A DNA stretch of 64,000 nt from Pseudomonadales bacterium (GCA_017642855.1 JAEPOO010000002.1:519545-583544), one strand, 5' to 3'; shown: positions 49,085 through 58,788, numbered from the stretch's first letter. Numbers and translations: made by a program. The notes: a model not told the origin generated them from the letters alone.

Positions 49085-50455
49085 TTAAGCCTTTGAGATA
49101 ACCAGGGGCAGATTATCTTTGGGTCGAGTGAAGGGCACATAGAGGATTTTGCCCGCCGATTGGCGATCTCTGACGTACTGAACGCGATGGTGTTTGATCA
49201 GATTGAACATCAGACACTTGAATAACATGTCCGCGAAATGAAGACCGATGCATTTATGACCACCACCACCAAAAGGCGCCCACAGGAACTTATGCTGTTT
49301 GTGTTCCTGACGAGTCTCCGAGAATCGCATTGGGTCGAAGTGGAAAGGTTTGCTCCAGTACTCTTCCAGATAGTGCACACCGGATATTGACGTTGAAACC
49401 ATGGTGTGGGCTGGAATTTCATAGCCGCCAATTTCACAGGCGCGGATGGTACGTCGAATGACGCCAGGGACCGGAGGATAAATTCTTAACGTTTCTTTGA
49501 AGGTGTAATCCAATTCCGGGATATTGCTGCCCAGGTGATCGAAGGTCGGGGTTTCTGCATCAATCGCGTTGAGCGTTTCTCGAAGCTCAGCCTGCCAATC
49601 CTGGTGGCCGGCCAACTGATGCATCGCCATGGTGAGGGCGCTGGTTGTTGTGTCGTGTGCGGCGAACAACAGGAACAGCATGTGATCCGTGATTTCCTGA
49701 TCGCTGTAATAATCGCCATCTTCATTTGTTTCTCGGCAGAAATGACTGAACATGTCCGTGCCGTTACCATGTCTTTTTTCATCGATACGCTGACGAATGA
49801 ACTGATCCAGAATCGCTCGGCCTTTTAGTCCTTTGTGATACCCGAGACCGGGCCAGTCCTTTTTAACGATACTGGTTGCGCCGTTGGCGAAATCGACAAA
49901 GGCCTTGTTGATCCGAGGACCCTCATCTTCCAGCTGTGCACCGAGAAAAACTTTGGCGGCGATATCCAGAAGCAGCGACTTTACGGCCGGGTAAAACAGC
50001 ATGGGTTCGTTCTTTGGCCACTCAAGTAAAGCGGATTGCACGAGACGGTTCATGTGATCGATATAACCGTGCAGCGACTCAGCTTTGAAGGCCGTCTGCA
50101 TCAGCTTGCGCTGCATTCGATGTTCTTCGAAATCCTGAACGATCAAGCTGCCCTGGAAGAACTCACCCACCATGCCTTCCCAGCCAGCTTGTGATGAAAA
50201 AACTTTATCCTGGTCCAGCGTAACCTGTCGAAGGAAATCAGGACCAACGGTCGCGACGACTCTTTGAAATGCCAGAGCCTGTTTGAACACAGGTCCATAC
50301 TGTTGATAGTTTTTCAGGACCCAGGCGACATTGTCATCAATAAAGGCAAAAGTGTGACCGATAAGCGGCAACCCGTAGTCGCCGGGAATCATGGAGAGAT
50401 CACGATTGGTGCTCTCATTCATGTATGGGTTGATGTTATTGGCTGCTGAATTCAT
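49085..50455 (-). CDS. Cytochrome P450, copy 2
   Basis: 456 residues. The I-helix motif is LLFAAHDTTTSA, ExxR is FKETLRI, and the haem loop is FGGGGHKCIGLHF, with the Cys ligand at about residue 402. The sequence (IPGDYGLPLIGHTFAFIDD... and LWAPFGGGGHKCIG) resembles the CYP26/CYP51/CYP120-type clan rather than copy 1. It acts on a hydrophobic substrate; no redox partner is adjacent. It lies 7 bp after the nitronate monooxygenase gene, likely one transcript. Confidence 0.93.
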   Translation of the reverse strand: MNSAANNINPYMNESTNRDLSMIPGDYGLPLIGHTFAFIDDNVAWVLKNYQQYGPVFKQALAFQRVVATVGPDFLRQVTLDQDKVFSSQAGWEGMVGEFFQGSLIVQDFEEHRMQRKLMQTAFKAESLHGYIDHMNRLVQSALLEWPKNEPMLFYPAVKSLLLDIAAKVFLGAQLEDEGPRINKAFVDFANGATSIVKKDWPGLGYHKGLKGRAILDQFIRQRIDEKRHGNGTDMFSHFCRETNEDGDYYSDQEITDHMLFLLFAAHDTTTSALTMAMHQLAGHQDWQAELRETLNAIDAETPTFDHLGSNIPELDYTFKETLRIYPPVPGVIRRTIRACEIGGYEIPAHTMVSTSISGVHYLEEYWSKPFHFDPMRFSETRQEHKQHKFLWAPFGGGGHKCIGLHFADMLFKCLMFNLIKHHRVQYVRDRQSAGKILYVPFTRPKDNLPLVISKA

Positions 50456-50462
50456 GGTTGAA

Positions 50463-51602
50463 TTACTCTTGCATCACGCCTTTCATGCTTTCCCAGGCTT
50501 CAGCGAAGTCTTCCATGAAATTTTGAACAACTCTCCGGGTCGATAAAGACTCGTTCATCATGCCGACACCCTGACCGACCCAATAGGTCGCGAGTTTCTT
50601 GGCGCCTGTGTGACCAGATTCTGCGAGCTTGTCGATTCGTGCGAGTGCAGGTCCACTCACCAGTAGCTGGAATGGCATCGGCAAAATATCCGGGGCGTCA
50701 TCGGCGACCCAGGCATCTGTCCAGGGTGAGCGCAGCTGGCGAGTGTATTTACCGGTGCGGCTGCGTGAACGAATGGTTTCGCGACTTGATGCGGTAAGCA
50801 TTTTCTCTTTGATGCTCGGTAGGGTTTCCGCTTCGGTGGTCGTGAGCCAGACAGAGCCGGTCCAGACACCAGCGGCACCCATCATCATGCACGCTGCCAT
50901 TTGCTTACCAGTAACGATGCCACCGGCTGCGAGAACCGGCACATCCATATGGTTTTCCTTGAGGGTTTCCAGAACTTCGGGAACCACCACCATGGTAGAA
51001 ATCTCGCCGCAGTGACCGCCCGCTTCAGTGCCAGAAACCACAAGAAAATCGACGCCCGCCTCGACGTTTTTCATCGCGTGTTCTCTGGAGCCCGTCAGAG
51101 CGCCAACGACGATACCTTTCTCCCTGGCGGCCTCGACCATAAATGGCGGCGGTGCGCCCAGTGCATTCACCACGGCTTTGATCGGATGGTTCATCGCCAC
51201 TTCCAGTTGCGCACTTGCGCCGGACTCGCGCATGCCGTCGCCGAAGTCGGAGCTGATTTTTCTGTCCCAGAGTCCGGCGGTATCGATGCCATTCTCAGCA
51301 AGGATGTTTTCAACATGCCGTTTGTGTTGTTCTGGAATTCGAGCCTCGAGATCTTCCGGTGTCAAAGAACCTTCACGGTCTGCCATGCTGGTCGGGACGA
51401 TCAGATCGACACCATAGGGTTTACCTTTGACCTGTTCATCGATCCAATTGAGCTCGATTTCCAGAGATTCAGGTGTGTGACCAACCACCCCGAGCACGCC
51501 AAGCCCACCCGCTTTACTGACTTCAGCAATCACGTCGCGGCAATGACTGAAGGCGACGAGGGGAAATTCGCACCCCACCATTTCACAAATCTTGCTCTTC
51601 AA
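50463..51602 (-). CDS. Nitronate monooxygenase-type flavoprotein
   Basis: 379 residues, TIM-barrel FMN enzyme of the NMO/2-nitropropane dioxygenase family: FPLVAFSHCRDVIAEVSKAGGLGVLG at the N-terminus, VGALTGSREHAMKNVEAGVDFLVVSGTEAGGHCGEIS (phosphate-binding and catalytic His) and PVLAAGGIVTGKQMAACMMMGAAGVWTGS. It may oxidise nitronates or act as an enoyl-reductase relative. Start TTG 51602, spaced 7 nt from GGAGAG. Upstream 51603-51881 holds no recognised gene. The P450 follows in the same direction. Confidence 0.9.
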   Translation of the reverse strand: MKSKICEMVGCEFPLVAFSHCRDVIAEVSKAGGLGVLGVVGHTPESLEIELNWIDEQVKGKPYGVDLIVPTSMADREGSLTPEDLEARIPEQHKRHVENILAENGIDTAGLWDRKISSDFGDGMRESGASAQLEVAMNHPIKAVVNALGAPPPFMVEAAREKGIVVGALTGSREHAMKNVEAGVDFLVVSGTEAGGHCGEISTMVVVPEVLETLKENHMDVPVLAAGGIVTGKQMAACMMMGAAGVWTGSVWLTTTEAETLPSIKEKMLTASSRETIRSRSRTGKYTRQLRSPWTDAWVADDAPDILPMPFQLLVSGPALARIDKLAESGHTGAKKLATYWVGQGVGMMNESLSTRRVVQNFMEDFAEAWESMKGVMQE

Positions 51603-51881
51603 CAGAGGCTCTCCTTACGACTTACTGTACTTACTATGTCACTAGTTATGGTTAACCCGCAATATCGTGCTGATCTTGTGCAAGTCTACATTTGGAATTC
51701 AACGACATTAGGAGGTGGAGTAGATTCAGCGTCGATGTGATGATCGACAGATTGCCGATCTTGAGTCGGCGCGATGCGCATCGATCCCTCCGATGTCACC
51801 CTTGATCAAACCTTTTGGGAGGTGGCTGGGAAGGGTGAACTTCTGATCCAGAAATGTTTTTTGGCTTAACGACAGAAGTCT

Positions 51882-54038
51882 CTACATAAGTCCGAAACGG
51901 CTCACGACATCGGCGATGACTTCGTAGCTCCAGTCGCGCAAGTCTTTCCACCATCCGGTGGCCTGGTCTTCGTCCCATTTCTGGTGAGAGGCGTAGATCA
52001 CGTAATCGTGAATAGCATCAGCCTCTTCTTCGGTAACCCGTTCTGCAAAGGACGCCATCCCGATTCCACTCAGGATGCCGCCGCGAACGATCTGCTGAAA
52101 AGCTTGATGGCTGCCTTCGCTCATATATCTTAGATCCGCGATGATGGCGTCGCTGTTAAGAGCTGCGCCATGGCAATAGACACAGTGCTGGTGGTAGAGC
52201 ACGGACCCCTCGGCAATAGACGCCTCGGTGCCGGTCTGAGCCGGTGGTACAGGCATAGGTGGTCTTTCCCGGCCGGGTGGTAACGTCTCTTCACCACCCA
52301 GCTTGTAGACCAGGAGTCTGCCGTTACCGGCGGATTTTGAACCGGGTAGTTTCATGGCAAGTGGACCTGCGCCACCCCAACCCGCCATAAGCGCAATGTA
52401 CTGATCGCCATCCAGTGAATAGCTGATCGGTGGCGCGAGAATCCCGGTCACCGTTGGTGACTCCCACAGGTGTTTCCCGGTCTCAGCATCGTAGGCGATA
52501 AAACGCCCGTCTCCGGTTCCCTGGAATACGAGACCTGATGCAGTTGTCAGCACGCCGCCGTTCCACATGGTTTCGTGCATCACGCTCCAGACCTCTTTTT
52601 GTTGGACCGGGTCCCAGGCGATCAACTTGCCTCTTGCTATGCGTTTGAAGATCGCAGTCATCAGGCCAGGCGGAATTGATGTGATGATGTCCATCTCGGG
52701 GGTGTCGGCCATCTGTCCCATGTGCCAATTGCTTCCGCCGAGATACTCGAAGTTGGTATCGGTGTTGTAGGGCGCCTGATTCAGCATGGCGGGAATGTAA
52801 ACCAGACCGGTACCAGCGTTGTAAGCCATAGGGTGCCAGTTGTGTCCGCCAAACTGAGCGGGGCTGGTGGTCTTGGTTTCAGCCAGGTGATCCGCGTTCT
52901 CGGTTTCAACGGGTCGGCCGGTTTTCATGTCGATGTGTGATGCCCAGGTCACCGGAACATAGTTTTCGGCGCTGAGCAGTTCGCCGGTGATACGATCAAT
53001 GACATAGAAGAAGCCATTTTTTGGTGCCTGCATCAGGACCTTGCGCATTTCCCCCTTGATCTCGAGATCAGCCAGGATGATGTGTTGGGTGGCTGTGTAG
53101 TCCCATGTGTCGGCGGGGGTTGTCTGGTAGTGCCAGATGTATTCGCCGTTATCCGGGTTGATGGCAACGATGGACGAAAGAAACAGGTTGTCGCCTCCGC
53201 CGGGGCTTCGAATATGGCGATTCCATGGGGAACCATTGCCCACGCCAAAGTAAAGGATGTTGGCTTCATGATCATAGGCCATCGAATCCCAGGCTGTGCC
53301 GCCGCCACCGACCTGGTGGTAGACGTTGCCGGTCCAGGTTTCCGCGGCCATGCGCATCACGTCTGATTCATGTTCGTCGGCGGGATGTCCGGGGACCGTG
53401 AAGAAGCGCCACGATAGATCACCGGTCCTGGCGTCGTAACCGGAGAGGTAACCGCGCACGCCGTACTCGGCGCCGCCGTTTCCAATCAACACCTTGCCGT
53501 TCACCACACGAGGTGCGCCGGTGATGGTATAGGGCCTTTCCTTGTCGATGGTCAAGACGTCCCACTCAACGGCGCCTGTTTCTTTGTTTAGCGATACCAG
53601 TCGGCCGTCGATGGTTCCAACGAAAATAGAATTTTCCCAGGCAGCAACGCCGCGATTCACGACGTCGCAACAGGCGTTAACGCCCCAGGCTCGAGGAACC
53701 TCTGGATCGTATGACCAAAGTTCTTCACCGGTCCGAGCATCGTTGGCGAACACCTTGCTCCAGGAACCTGTCGTGTAGATAACCCCGTCGATCACGAGGG
53801 GAGAAGCCTCTAATCCTCGCGTCGTACCCGTATCGAAATACCAGGCGAGTCCCAGATCTTTGATGTTGTCTTTGTTGATCTGGGTGAGCGGGCTCATTCG
53901 ATCTTCGGCGTAATTGCGACCATGAGTCAGCCAGCTGCCGGGCTCGTTGTCTGCTTCGATGATACGTTCACCGCTGACACTGGCATGAGTAATTGTGCTC
54001 TCTGCTAAGAGCGCAAACAGTAGTATGAGGTAAGGCAT
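51882..54038 (-). CDS. PQQ-dependent quinohaemoprotein alcohol dehydrogenase
   Basis: 718 residues: signal peptide (MPYLILLFALLAESTITHA), an eight-bladed propeller with PQQ (disulfide pair NACCDVVNRG), and a C-terminal cytochrome c (HCVYCHG, haem Cys at about 619 and 622). It oxidises alcohols in the periplasm and passes electrons to a c-type cytochrome or azurin. The catalytic Asp is probably in TWDYTAT. Two residues later there is Thr where lanthanide-dependent enzymes have Asp, so the calcium type is likely. No pqq biosynthesis gene is in the window. Confidence 0.92.
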   Translation of the reverse strand: MPYLILLFALLAESTITHASVSGERIIEADNEPGSWLTHGRNYAEDRMSPLTQINKDNIKDLGLAWYFDTGTTRGLEASPLVIDGVIYTTGSWSKVFANDARTGEELWSYDPEVPRAWGVNACCDVVNRGVAAWENSIFVGTIDGRLVSLNKETGAVEWDVLTIDKERPYTITGAPRVVNGKVLIGNGGAEYGVRGYLSGYDARTGDLSWRFFTVPGHPADEHESDVMRMAAETWTGNVYHQVGGGGTAWDSMAYDHEANILYFGVGNGSPWNRHIRSPGGGDNLFLSSIVAINPDNGEYIWHYQTTPADTWDYTATQHIILADLEIKGEMRKVLMQAPKNGFFYVIDRITGELLSAENYVPVTWASHIDMKTGRPVETENADHLAETKTTSPAQFGGHNWHPMAYNAGTGLVYIPAMLNQAPYNTDTNFEYLGGSNWHMGQMADTPEMDIITSIPPGLMTAIFKRIARGKLIAWDPVQQKEVWSVMHETMWNGGVLTTASGLVFQGTGDGRFIAYDAETGKHLWESPTVTGILAPPISYSLDGDQYIALMAGWGGAGPLAMKLPGSKSAGNGRLLVYKLGGEETLPPGRERPPMPVPPAQTGTEASIAEGSVLYHQHCVYCHGAALNSDAIIADLRYMSEGSHQAFQQIVRGGILSGIGMASFAERVTEEEADAIHDYVIYASHQKWDEDQATGWWKDLRDWSYEVIADVVSRFGLM

Positions 54039-54071
54039 AGGGTTAAGCTCGAGCAGGTACCTGGCAACGTT

Positions 54072-54365
54072 TCATGAGTCGCCGTTCCGATTGTTAAAGT
54101 CATCTTTTCGATGCAGGACGCGACGATTATCCCAGATGATAACGTCGTTGACCTGCCGAAAAACCAATGTCGCACGCGCTGCATATTGCCAGAGTTCGTC
54201 CAGCAGGGCTTCACTTTCATCGAGATCTAAGCCTCGAACATAGGCTCACTCGTGCCTGCCCATATAGAACACTTCTTGTCCGATTTCTTCGTGAGTCATG
54301 AAGATTGTGTGAACGACGCCCTGCTTGTCGTATTCAGCGATCGTTTGGCCGATTCTCTCCTTCAT
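54072..54365 (-). pseudogene. TauD/TfdA-type dioxygenase remnant
   Basis: The reverse strand reads MKERIGQTIAEYDKQGVVHTIF..., then THEEIGQEVFYMGRHE, a TGA (54246-54248), AYVRGLDLDESEALLDELWQ, and WDNRRVLHRKDDFN. These match the C-terminal third of 2-oxoglutarate/Fe(II) TauD enzymes, with the distal His in LHRKDDF. The N-terminal two thirds with the H-x-D metal motif are absent, one TGA interrupts the frame, and the end (NRNGDS-stop) is short. The TGA replaces a non-Cys position, so it is not a selenocysteine signal. It looks like decay of a transferred or lost gene. Confidence 0.75.
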
Positions 54366-54433
54366 GACTTTATTGTTACGCGACTTCCGGGGTTTCGTTA
54401 ACGGCTGAACCGGGTATTCTAGTTGCTTCCTAT

Positions 54434-55705
54434 TTGGCGGCAGTTGTTTTGAGTAATAGACCGTTCTGGTATCGATTTGCCTGGTTCCTCGGCAGGCCGC
54501 CTGATCTGACGAAACACCAGTGGAAACTGCTGGGTCTGGTCGCGGCCGTTTCCTTCTTTGAACAATATGATATGTACCTGTTCTCACTGAATCTCAAACA
54601 GATTCAGGAAGAGCTGGGTATCCCTGAATCAGACCTGGGCATTCTTGGCGCGATTGTTCGTGCCGGTGCTTTTCTCGCAGTCATTCTTGCCATTGCTGCT
54701 GACCGATACGGACGTCGTTTGTTGTTGCTGATCACCGTTGTCGGATACACGGCGTTTACCGGATTGACGGCGATTTCTGTTAACGCCGAAATGTTCGTCG
54801 TCTGCCAGATGTTTGCTCGCTGCTTTGGTACCGCTGAAGTCTTGATTGCGGCTGTTGTGATAGCAGAGGAGTTTGCACCGGAGAATCGGGGATGGGGTAT
54901 CGGAGCGCTGTTTGCGCTTCAGGGATGCGGCGCGGGCTTTGCTGCATTGATGTTCGGTTTTGTTGAGTACCTGCCATACGGTTGGCGATCACTGTATGTC
55001 ATCGGTCTGGTCCCGCTCGTCTTGATTGCCTATTGGCGACGGACCCTGCCGGAGACTGCCCGATTTCAGGAGGTCAAAGTCCATGAGCCGGTGACGAAGC
55101 ATGTGCAGGACCTGTTTACGCGCAATCCCAAGTGGTGCTGGGGCCTCTTCGGCGCTGTGTTTGGCATTGCGCTCGCGGGTGGGTCCGCAGGATTTTTTGC
55201 CCCCAAGTATCTCCAGGACGTGCACGAATGGACACCGGCGTCCGTTGCCATGCTGAATGTGATGGGTGGGGCTCTCGCTGTTATTGGTAATCCGCTGGCA
55301 GGCTGGCTCAGTGACCGGTTTGGCAGGCGACCAGTGACGATTGTCTTCACGGGTCTGTTTGCATTGGTCGCGGTCGTGTTCTACTCCGCGGCAGGCATGC
55401 TCGTGCCCATGCTCTGGATTTTTATGATTTTCTTTGTGTTCGGTAGCGATGTGACGTTAACCAGTTATGGCGCGGAACTGTTTCCAACCAAATACCGAAC
55501 CACCGCAACCGGCTTTCGCTCCATTGTGAGTACGACGGCCGGTATTCTTGGTTTGCTGGCAGTTTCTGCGCTCTACCTGGTATTCGAGTCTAACTGGATC
55601 GCGATCAGCGTGCTGTGTGTGCTTTCCCTGGTGGTCCCATTGATCGTCTGGTTGACTTTGCCGGAGACCTCAGGGCGCAGGTTGGAAGACATTGCAGCCG
55701 ATTAG
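54434..55705 (+). CDS. MFS transporter (sugar/aromatic-acid porter type)
   Basis: 423 residues, 12 membrane helices. Motif A-like sequences are ADRYGRRLLLLI and SDRFGRRPVTIV, and a C-terminal LPETSGRRLEDI is the sugar-porter ending. Its substrate is unknown. The start is uncertain: TTG 54434 is used, but a TTG at 54449 or later would also leave the first helix (WKLLGLVAAVSFFEQYDMYLFSL) intact. A terminator-like hairpin follows (55715-55736). It neighbours the TauD remnant head to head. Confidence 0.85.
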   Translation: MAAVVLSNRPFWYRFAWFLGRPPDLTKHQWKLLGLVAAVSFFEQYDMYLFSLNLKQIQEELGIPESDLGILGAIVRAGAFLAVILAIAADRYGRRLLLLITVVGYTAFTGLTAISVNAEMFVVCQMFARCFGTAEVLIAAVVIAEEFAPENRGWGIGALFALQGCGAGFAALMFGFVEYLPYGWRSLYVIGLVPLVLIAYWRRTLPETARFQEVKVHEPVTKHVQDLFTRNPKWCWGLFGAVFGIALAGGSAGFFAPKYLQDVHEWTPASVAMLNVMGGALAVIGNPLAGWLSDRFGRRPVTIVFTGLFALVAVVFYSAAGMLVPMLWIFMIFFVFGSDVTLTSYGAELFPTKYRTTATGFRSIVSTTAGILGLLAVSALYLVFESNWIAISVLCVLSLVVPLIVWLTLPETSGRRLEDIAAD

Positions 55706-55714
55706 CTTTCAGTA

Positions 55715-55736
55715 AAAAAGGAGTGCTATCCTTTTT
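55715..55736. terminator. Terminator after the MFS gene
   Basis: AAAAAGGA (55715-55722), 6-nt loop GTGCTA, TCCTTTTT (55729-55736). An 8-bp stem ending in T5; it lies 10 bp past the MFS stop. Confidence 0.8.
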
Positions 55737-55768
55737 GGTCTCGACTACAAAAAAAGCAGGTAACAGGA

Positions 55769-56446
55769 ATGGCAACAGTGGTAATCACAGGTGCGAACAA
55801 AGGTATTGGTCTGCAGCTTGCGAGGCTTTATGCAGAAGCTGGCGATAAGGTGGTTGCGTGCTGCCGAAATCCAGACGGCGCCGATGATTTGAAAGCGCTC
55901 GAAGGTGATATTGAAGTGAAGCAAGTAGAGGTCGGCAACGATGCTTCGGTTGCTGCGCTTGGCAAAGAGCTGGAAGGTGCCGCCGTGGACGTGCTGATCA
56001 ACAATGCGGGCACTGTTGGGCCCGCAATGGATCAACAGACGTTAACGACGCTGGATACGGATGGCTGGTTGGATGCTTTCAATGTAAACACCATTGGACC
56101 GGTTCGAGTGCTTCAGGCGTTGATGGATAATCTGAAAGCGGCTGACGGTGCAAAAGTCATGACGGTCACCAGTCAATACGGTGCCATGGCGTTCGATATG
56201 CCCGCAGTTTATGCCTATAGCACCTCCAAGGCGGGCGTGAATAAGTATATGAGAATGGCGGCACTCGAACTGGGGAAAGAAGGTATCTCTGTCGGTCTCG
56301 TTCACCCGGGTTGGGTACAGACCGATATGGGGGGACCGAAAGCGGATCTCACCCCAACCGAGAGCGCAAGCGGTATTAAAGACGTAATCTCTAACATGAC
56401 CGAGTCTGGTTTCTGGAAATGGAATGGGGAAGAGCACGCCTGGTAG
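55769..56446 (+). CDS. Short-chain dehydrogenase/reductase
   Basis: 225 residues. Rossmann motif TGANKGIG (residues 7-14), NNAG at about 76, catalytic Ser in VTSQYGAM and YxxxK in YAYSTSK. It lacks a long C-terminal extension and resembles carbonyl-reductase-like SDRs (IGLQLARLYAEAGDKVVACCRN). NADPH preference is probable from the Arg in CRN. The start ATG has AACAGGA upstream. Next gene in the same direction is the TsgA-like transporter, 44 bp on. Confidence 0.9.
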   Translation: MATVVITGANKGIGLQLARLYAEAGDKVVACCRNPDGADDLKALEGDIEVKQVEVGNDASVAALGKELEGAAVDVLINNAGTVGPAMDQQTLTTLDTDGWLDAFNVNTIGPVRVLQALMDNLKAADGAKVMTVTSQYGAMAFDMPAVYAYSTSKAGVNKYMRMAALELGKEGISVGLVHPGWVQTDMGGPKADLTPTESASGIKDVISNMTESGFWKWNGEEHAW

Positions 56447-56490
56447 GCGAATACGCTGATCAGGAGCGCCGTGTTAAGAAGGGGAACAGT

Positions 56491-57672
56491 ATGACCACCA
56501 ACCAGGTCCGGTTGATGCTGATTCCTCTGCTCGCCACGCTCATTATGGCGGGTTTCGTTACGACCGTGGGGCTGTTGACGGAATCTGCCTCGGAGCGTTA
56601 CGGGGTGACCATCACGAATATCGCCTCGCAGTTCACCTGGTTTACAGGTGGTGTGTTCCTTGGCGGCATCCTTGCGTTTTTTGTGTTCGATTACTTCGCC
56701 ATCAAGCCGGTGATTCTCTGGAGTTACCTCGCTTCGATTGCGCTGATTGCCTGGCTGCACGTCACTGCAACTTATGCATTGCTGCCTGTTCTGTTGACGG
56801 TAATCGGCACGCTACTCGCCATTGTGATTTGCGGTGGTGTCACCGTGATCACCCAGCAGTGGGTAGATAAACAGAGACAGATGGTCATGGTTGGCCAGGA
56901 TGCCATGTTCAATGGCGGAGGCATCGTGTTCTCTGGTGCCGCAACCTGGTTCGTGGTGAATCAATTCGAGTGGACGTCCGTCTATCTGGTGGTGGCGGCA
57001 CTGATCGGTGTCGTCGTACTGCTCTCGGCGTATTCCTCCTTTGAACCGGTCGTGGAGCAGGAAAAAGAGATTGATGCTGTTGGTGCGTGGAACGTCGGCA
57101 TCCTGCTGGTTGGATGTAGTCTGCTGCTGTTCATGATGGCAAAGATCGCGATTTTTGTTTGGGCGCCGCAATACATCCAGCAAACCTTTGGAGTTGGTCC
57201 TGAGGTTGGCGGTCAGTTCATGGCCAATGTGTTCACGGCGGCGTTCATTGGTGCCTTACTTGGGACATGGGCGGCGTCAAAAATTGATGTTAAGTATCTG
57301 CTCTATGGTTTCGTGGTGATTTCCATGCTGTCGGTGTTTGCGCTCAGCACGACCGAGTCGACGACCATGGTGTTGTTGCTGGCTTACGGTTACGGCGTTT
57401 CTGTTTCGGCGACTTATAACTCTTATGTGGCATTCGGACTCTCCTTTGTCGAGAGTCCGTCGCACAAAAATGTGGTTTACCTGCAGCTGATGAGTGGCTT
57501 CGGCTCCACGCTCGCACCCTTTGTCAGTAGCATGATTGTCGATGTGACGGGCAGCATAGCGAGTGCGATGCAGTTCTGTTTTGTCACGTTACTGATCGTG
57601 GCGCTTTCACTATTTGTTTGTCACCTTCTGCATCTTCGGGTGCCGCATCGGGCGGCTATCGAATCGCGATAG
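56491..57672 (+). CDS. TsgA-like MFS transporter
   Basis: 393 residues, 12 membrane helices. ASQFTWFTGGVFLGGILAFFVFDYFAIKP and GGVTVITQQWVDKQRQMVMVGQDAMFNGGGIVFSGAATWF resemble TsgA, a putative transporter of Escherichia coli. AAGGGG stands 6 nt before the ATG at 56491; an earlier in-frame ATG (56419) overlaps the SDR gene and gives a hydrophilic tail, so it is rejected. Its last 17 bp overlap the convergent cyclase gene. Cargo unknown. Confidence 0.82.
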   Translation: MTTNQVRLMLIPLLATLIMAGFVTTVGLLTESASERYGVTITNIASQFTWFTGGVFLGGILAFFVFDYFAIKPVILWSYLASIALIAWLHVTATYALLPVLLTVIGTLLAIVICGGVTVITQQWVDKQRQMVMVGQDAMFNGGGIVFSGAATWFVVNQFEWTSVYLVVAALIGVVVLLSAYSSFEPVVEQEKEIDAVGAWNVGILLVGCSLLLFMMAKIAIFVWAPQYIQQTFGVGPEVGGQFMANVFTAAFIGALLGTWAASKIDVKYLLYGFVVISMLSVFALSTTESTTMVLLLAYGYGVSVSATYNSYVAFGLSFVESPSHKNVVYLQLMSGFGSTLAPFVSSMIVDVTGSIASAMQFCFVTLLIVALSLFVCHLLHLRVPHRAAIESR

Positions 57673-58588
57673 GATTGATCATCATTTGAACGGCGCCGCG
57701 TACCTTCGCCTGACCTAATACAAACATGAATTCAAAAGCACCGTCTCGAACCAGTGGACCTGTGTTCATGGTTTCAAGAATGTAGATGCCGTTTTCCTTT
57801 AGATAGACGACGTGACCATAAAACGGCCGTTCTTCAACCTGTGAAGGCACCACATCCAGCCCCCAGGTATCTGCGCCCACGGCGACCACTTTCTTGCTGG
57901 CCATATAGTCAGCAACTTCCTCAGACTGCCCGGGTTCGCCGGAAGCCCAGGCGATAGGATCCTGTTTTAACTTGGCATCTGTCCAACCGGTGTGGAATAG
58001 CACGACGTCTCCTTCACGAATCGGGGTGCCCTGTTTTTTCTCCACCGCTTTGACGTCTTCGACGCTGAAGGTCTGTCCTGCGTCCATATGTTCAAGGCCA
58101 AGGTGTCCCGCCATATCAAGGACAATGCCTCTCGCAACGATTGGTGGGACCTGTTCAATGCCCAGTTTGGTGAGCCCGGCAATGGCGGAAAAGTCTCTCG
58201 CCTCGTTGCAGTTGTAATACATGCCATCCTCACCCAAATGACCCAGCCCATCGAGCTGGGAGCCGATACCTAACCAACCTGAAAAAATATCGTCGTTGTA
58301 GGTCATGTTGTAGAAAGGACGGGCACCTTCCTGCTGGTTAGGCTGAACAACGGTCAGCGACAAGCCTCTAGGAGGGAATGCCGGCGTGGTGTGATCAATC
58401 ACAATACCCAGTGAATAGGTTTTGCCGGTTTTGATCAGTTGTGATGCGGCGAGGACGCTTTGAGCTGTGATCCTGTTGGCAGCACCGGCCTGATCGTCAG
58501 GGCCCCATTCCGACACCTTACATTCTTGATTGGCGAGTGCCGGGATAGGCAGGAGCAATAGCAGCGTCGAGAGAAGAATAGGTTTCAT
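57656..58588 (-). CDS. Exported cyclase-family (kynurenine formamidase-like) hydrolase
   Basis: 310 residues. Signal peptide MKPILLSTLLLLLPIPALA; the cyclase fold (PF04199) shows GIGSQLDGLGHLGEDG, a variant of the HxGTHxDxxxH metal motif in which the His before Asp is Gln, and a later WGLDVVPS and FYGHVVYLKENGIYILE. Such proteins hydrolyse amides or lactones with a bound metal; the substrate here is unknown. Secretion to the periplasm is unlike typical kynurenine formamidase. The 3' end overlaps the TsgA-like gene by 17 bp. Confidence 0.85.
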   Translation of the reverse strand: MKPILLSTLLLLLPIPALANQECKVSEWGPDDQAGAANRITAQSVLAASQLIKTGKTYSLGIVIDHTTPAFPPRGLSLTVVQPNQQEGARPFYNMTYNDDIFSGWLGIGSQLDGLGHLGEDGMYYNCNEARDFSAIAGLTKLGIEQVPPIVARGIVLDMAGHLGLEHMDAGQTFSVEDVKAVEKKQGTPIREGDVVLFHTGWTDAKLKQDPIAWASGEPGQSEEVADYMASKKVVAVGADTWGLDVVPSQVEERPFYGHVVYLKENGIYILETMNTGPLVRDGAFEFMFVLGQAKVRGAVQMMINPIAIR

Positions 58589-58788
58589 GAGCTTTCCTCA
58601 TTGTTCTTGTTTGAGAGCATACTGGCTCACCTGCGAGGTAAATTCTAGTTTCTGTAGTGAGCTACGAAATTGTTGTCGTTCACTACCTTATAACGGCGGC
58701 TTATCCGAACAGATATCAGGGGGTTGGAACCGGTCCCATCGGGGTACAATGGGCCGACGATCGATTGTGAATAGAACAGAGTCAGGTC

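Noticed and set aside
54246..54248. The in-frame TGA of the TauD remnant as a selenocysteine codon
   Set aside because: The aligned family position is not Cys, and the gene is truncated at both ends; decay is simpler.
54434..54450. A confident start for the MFS gene
   Set aside because: Two TTG codons are possible and no ribosome-binding site separates them.
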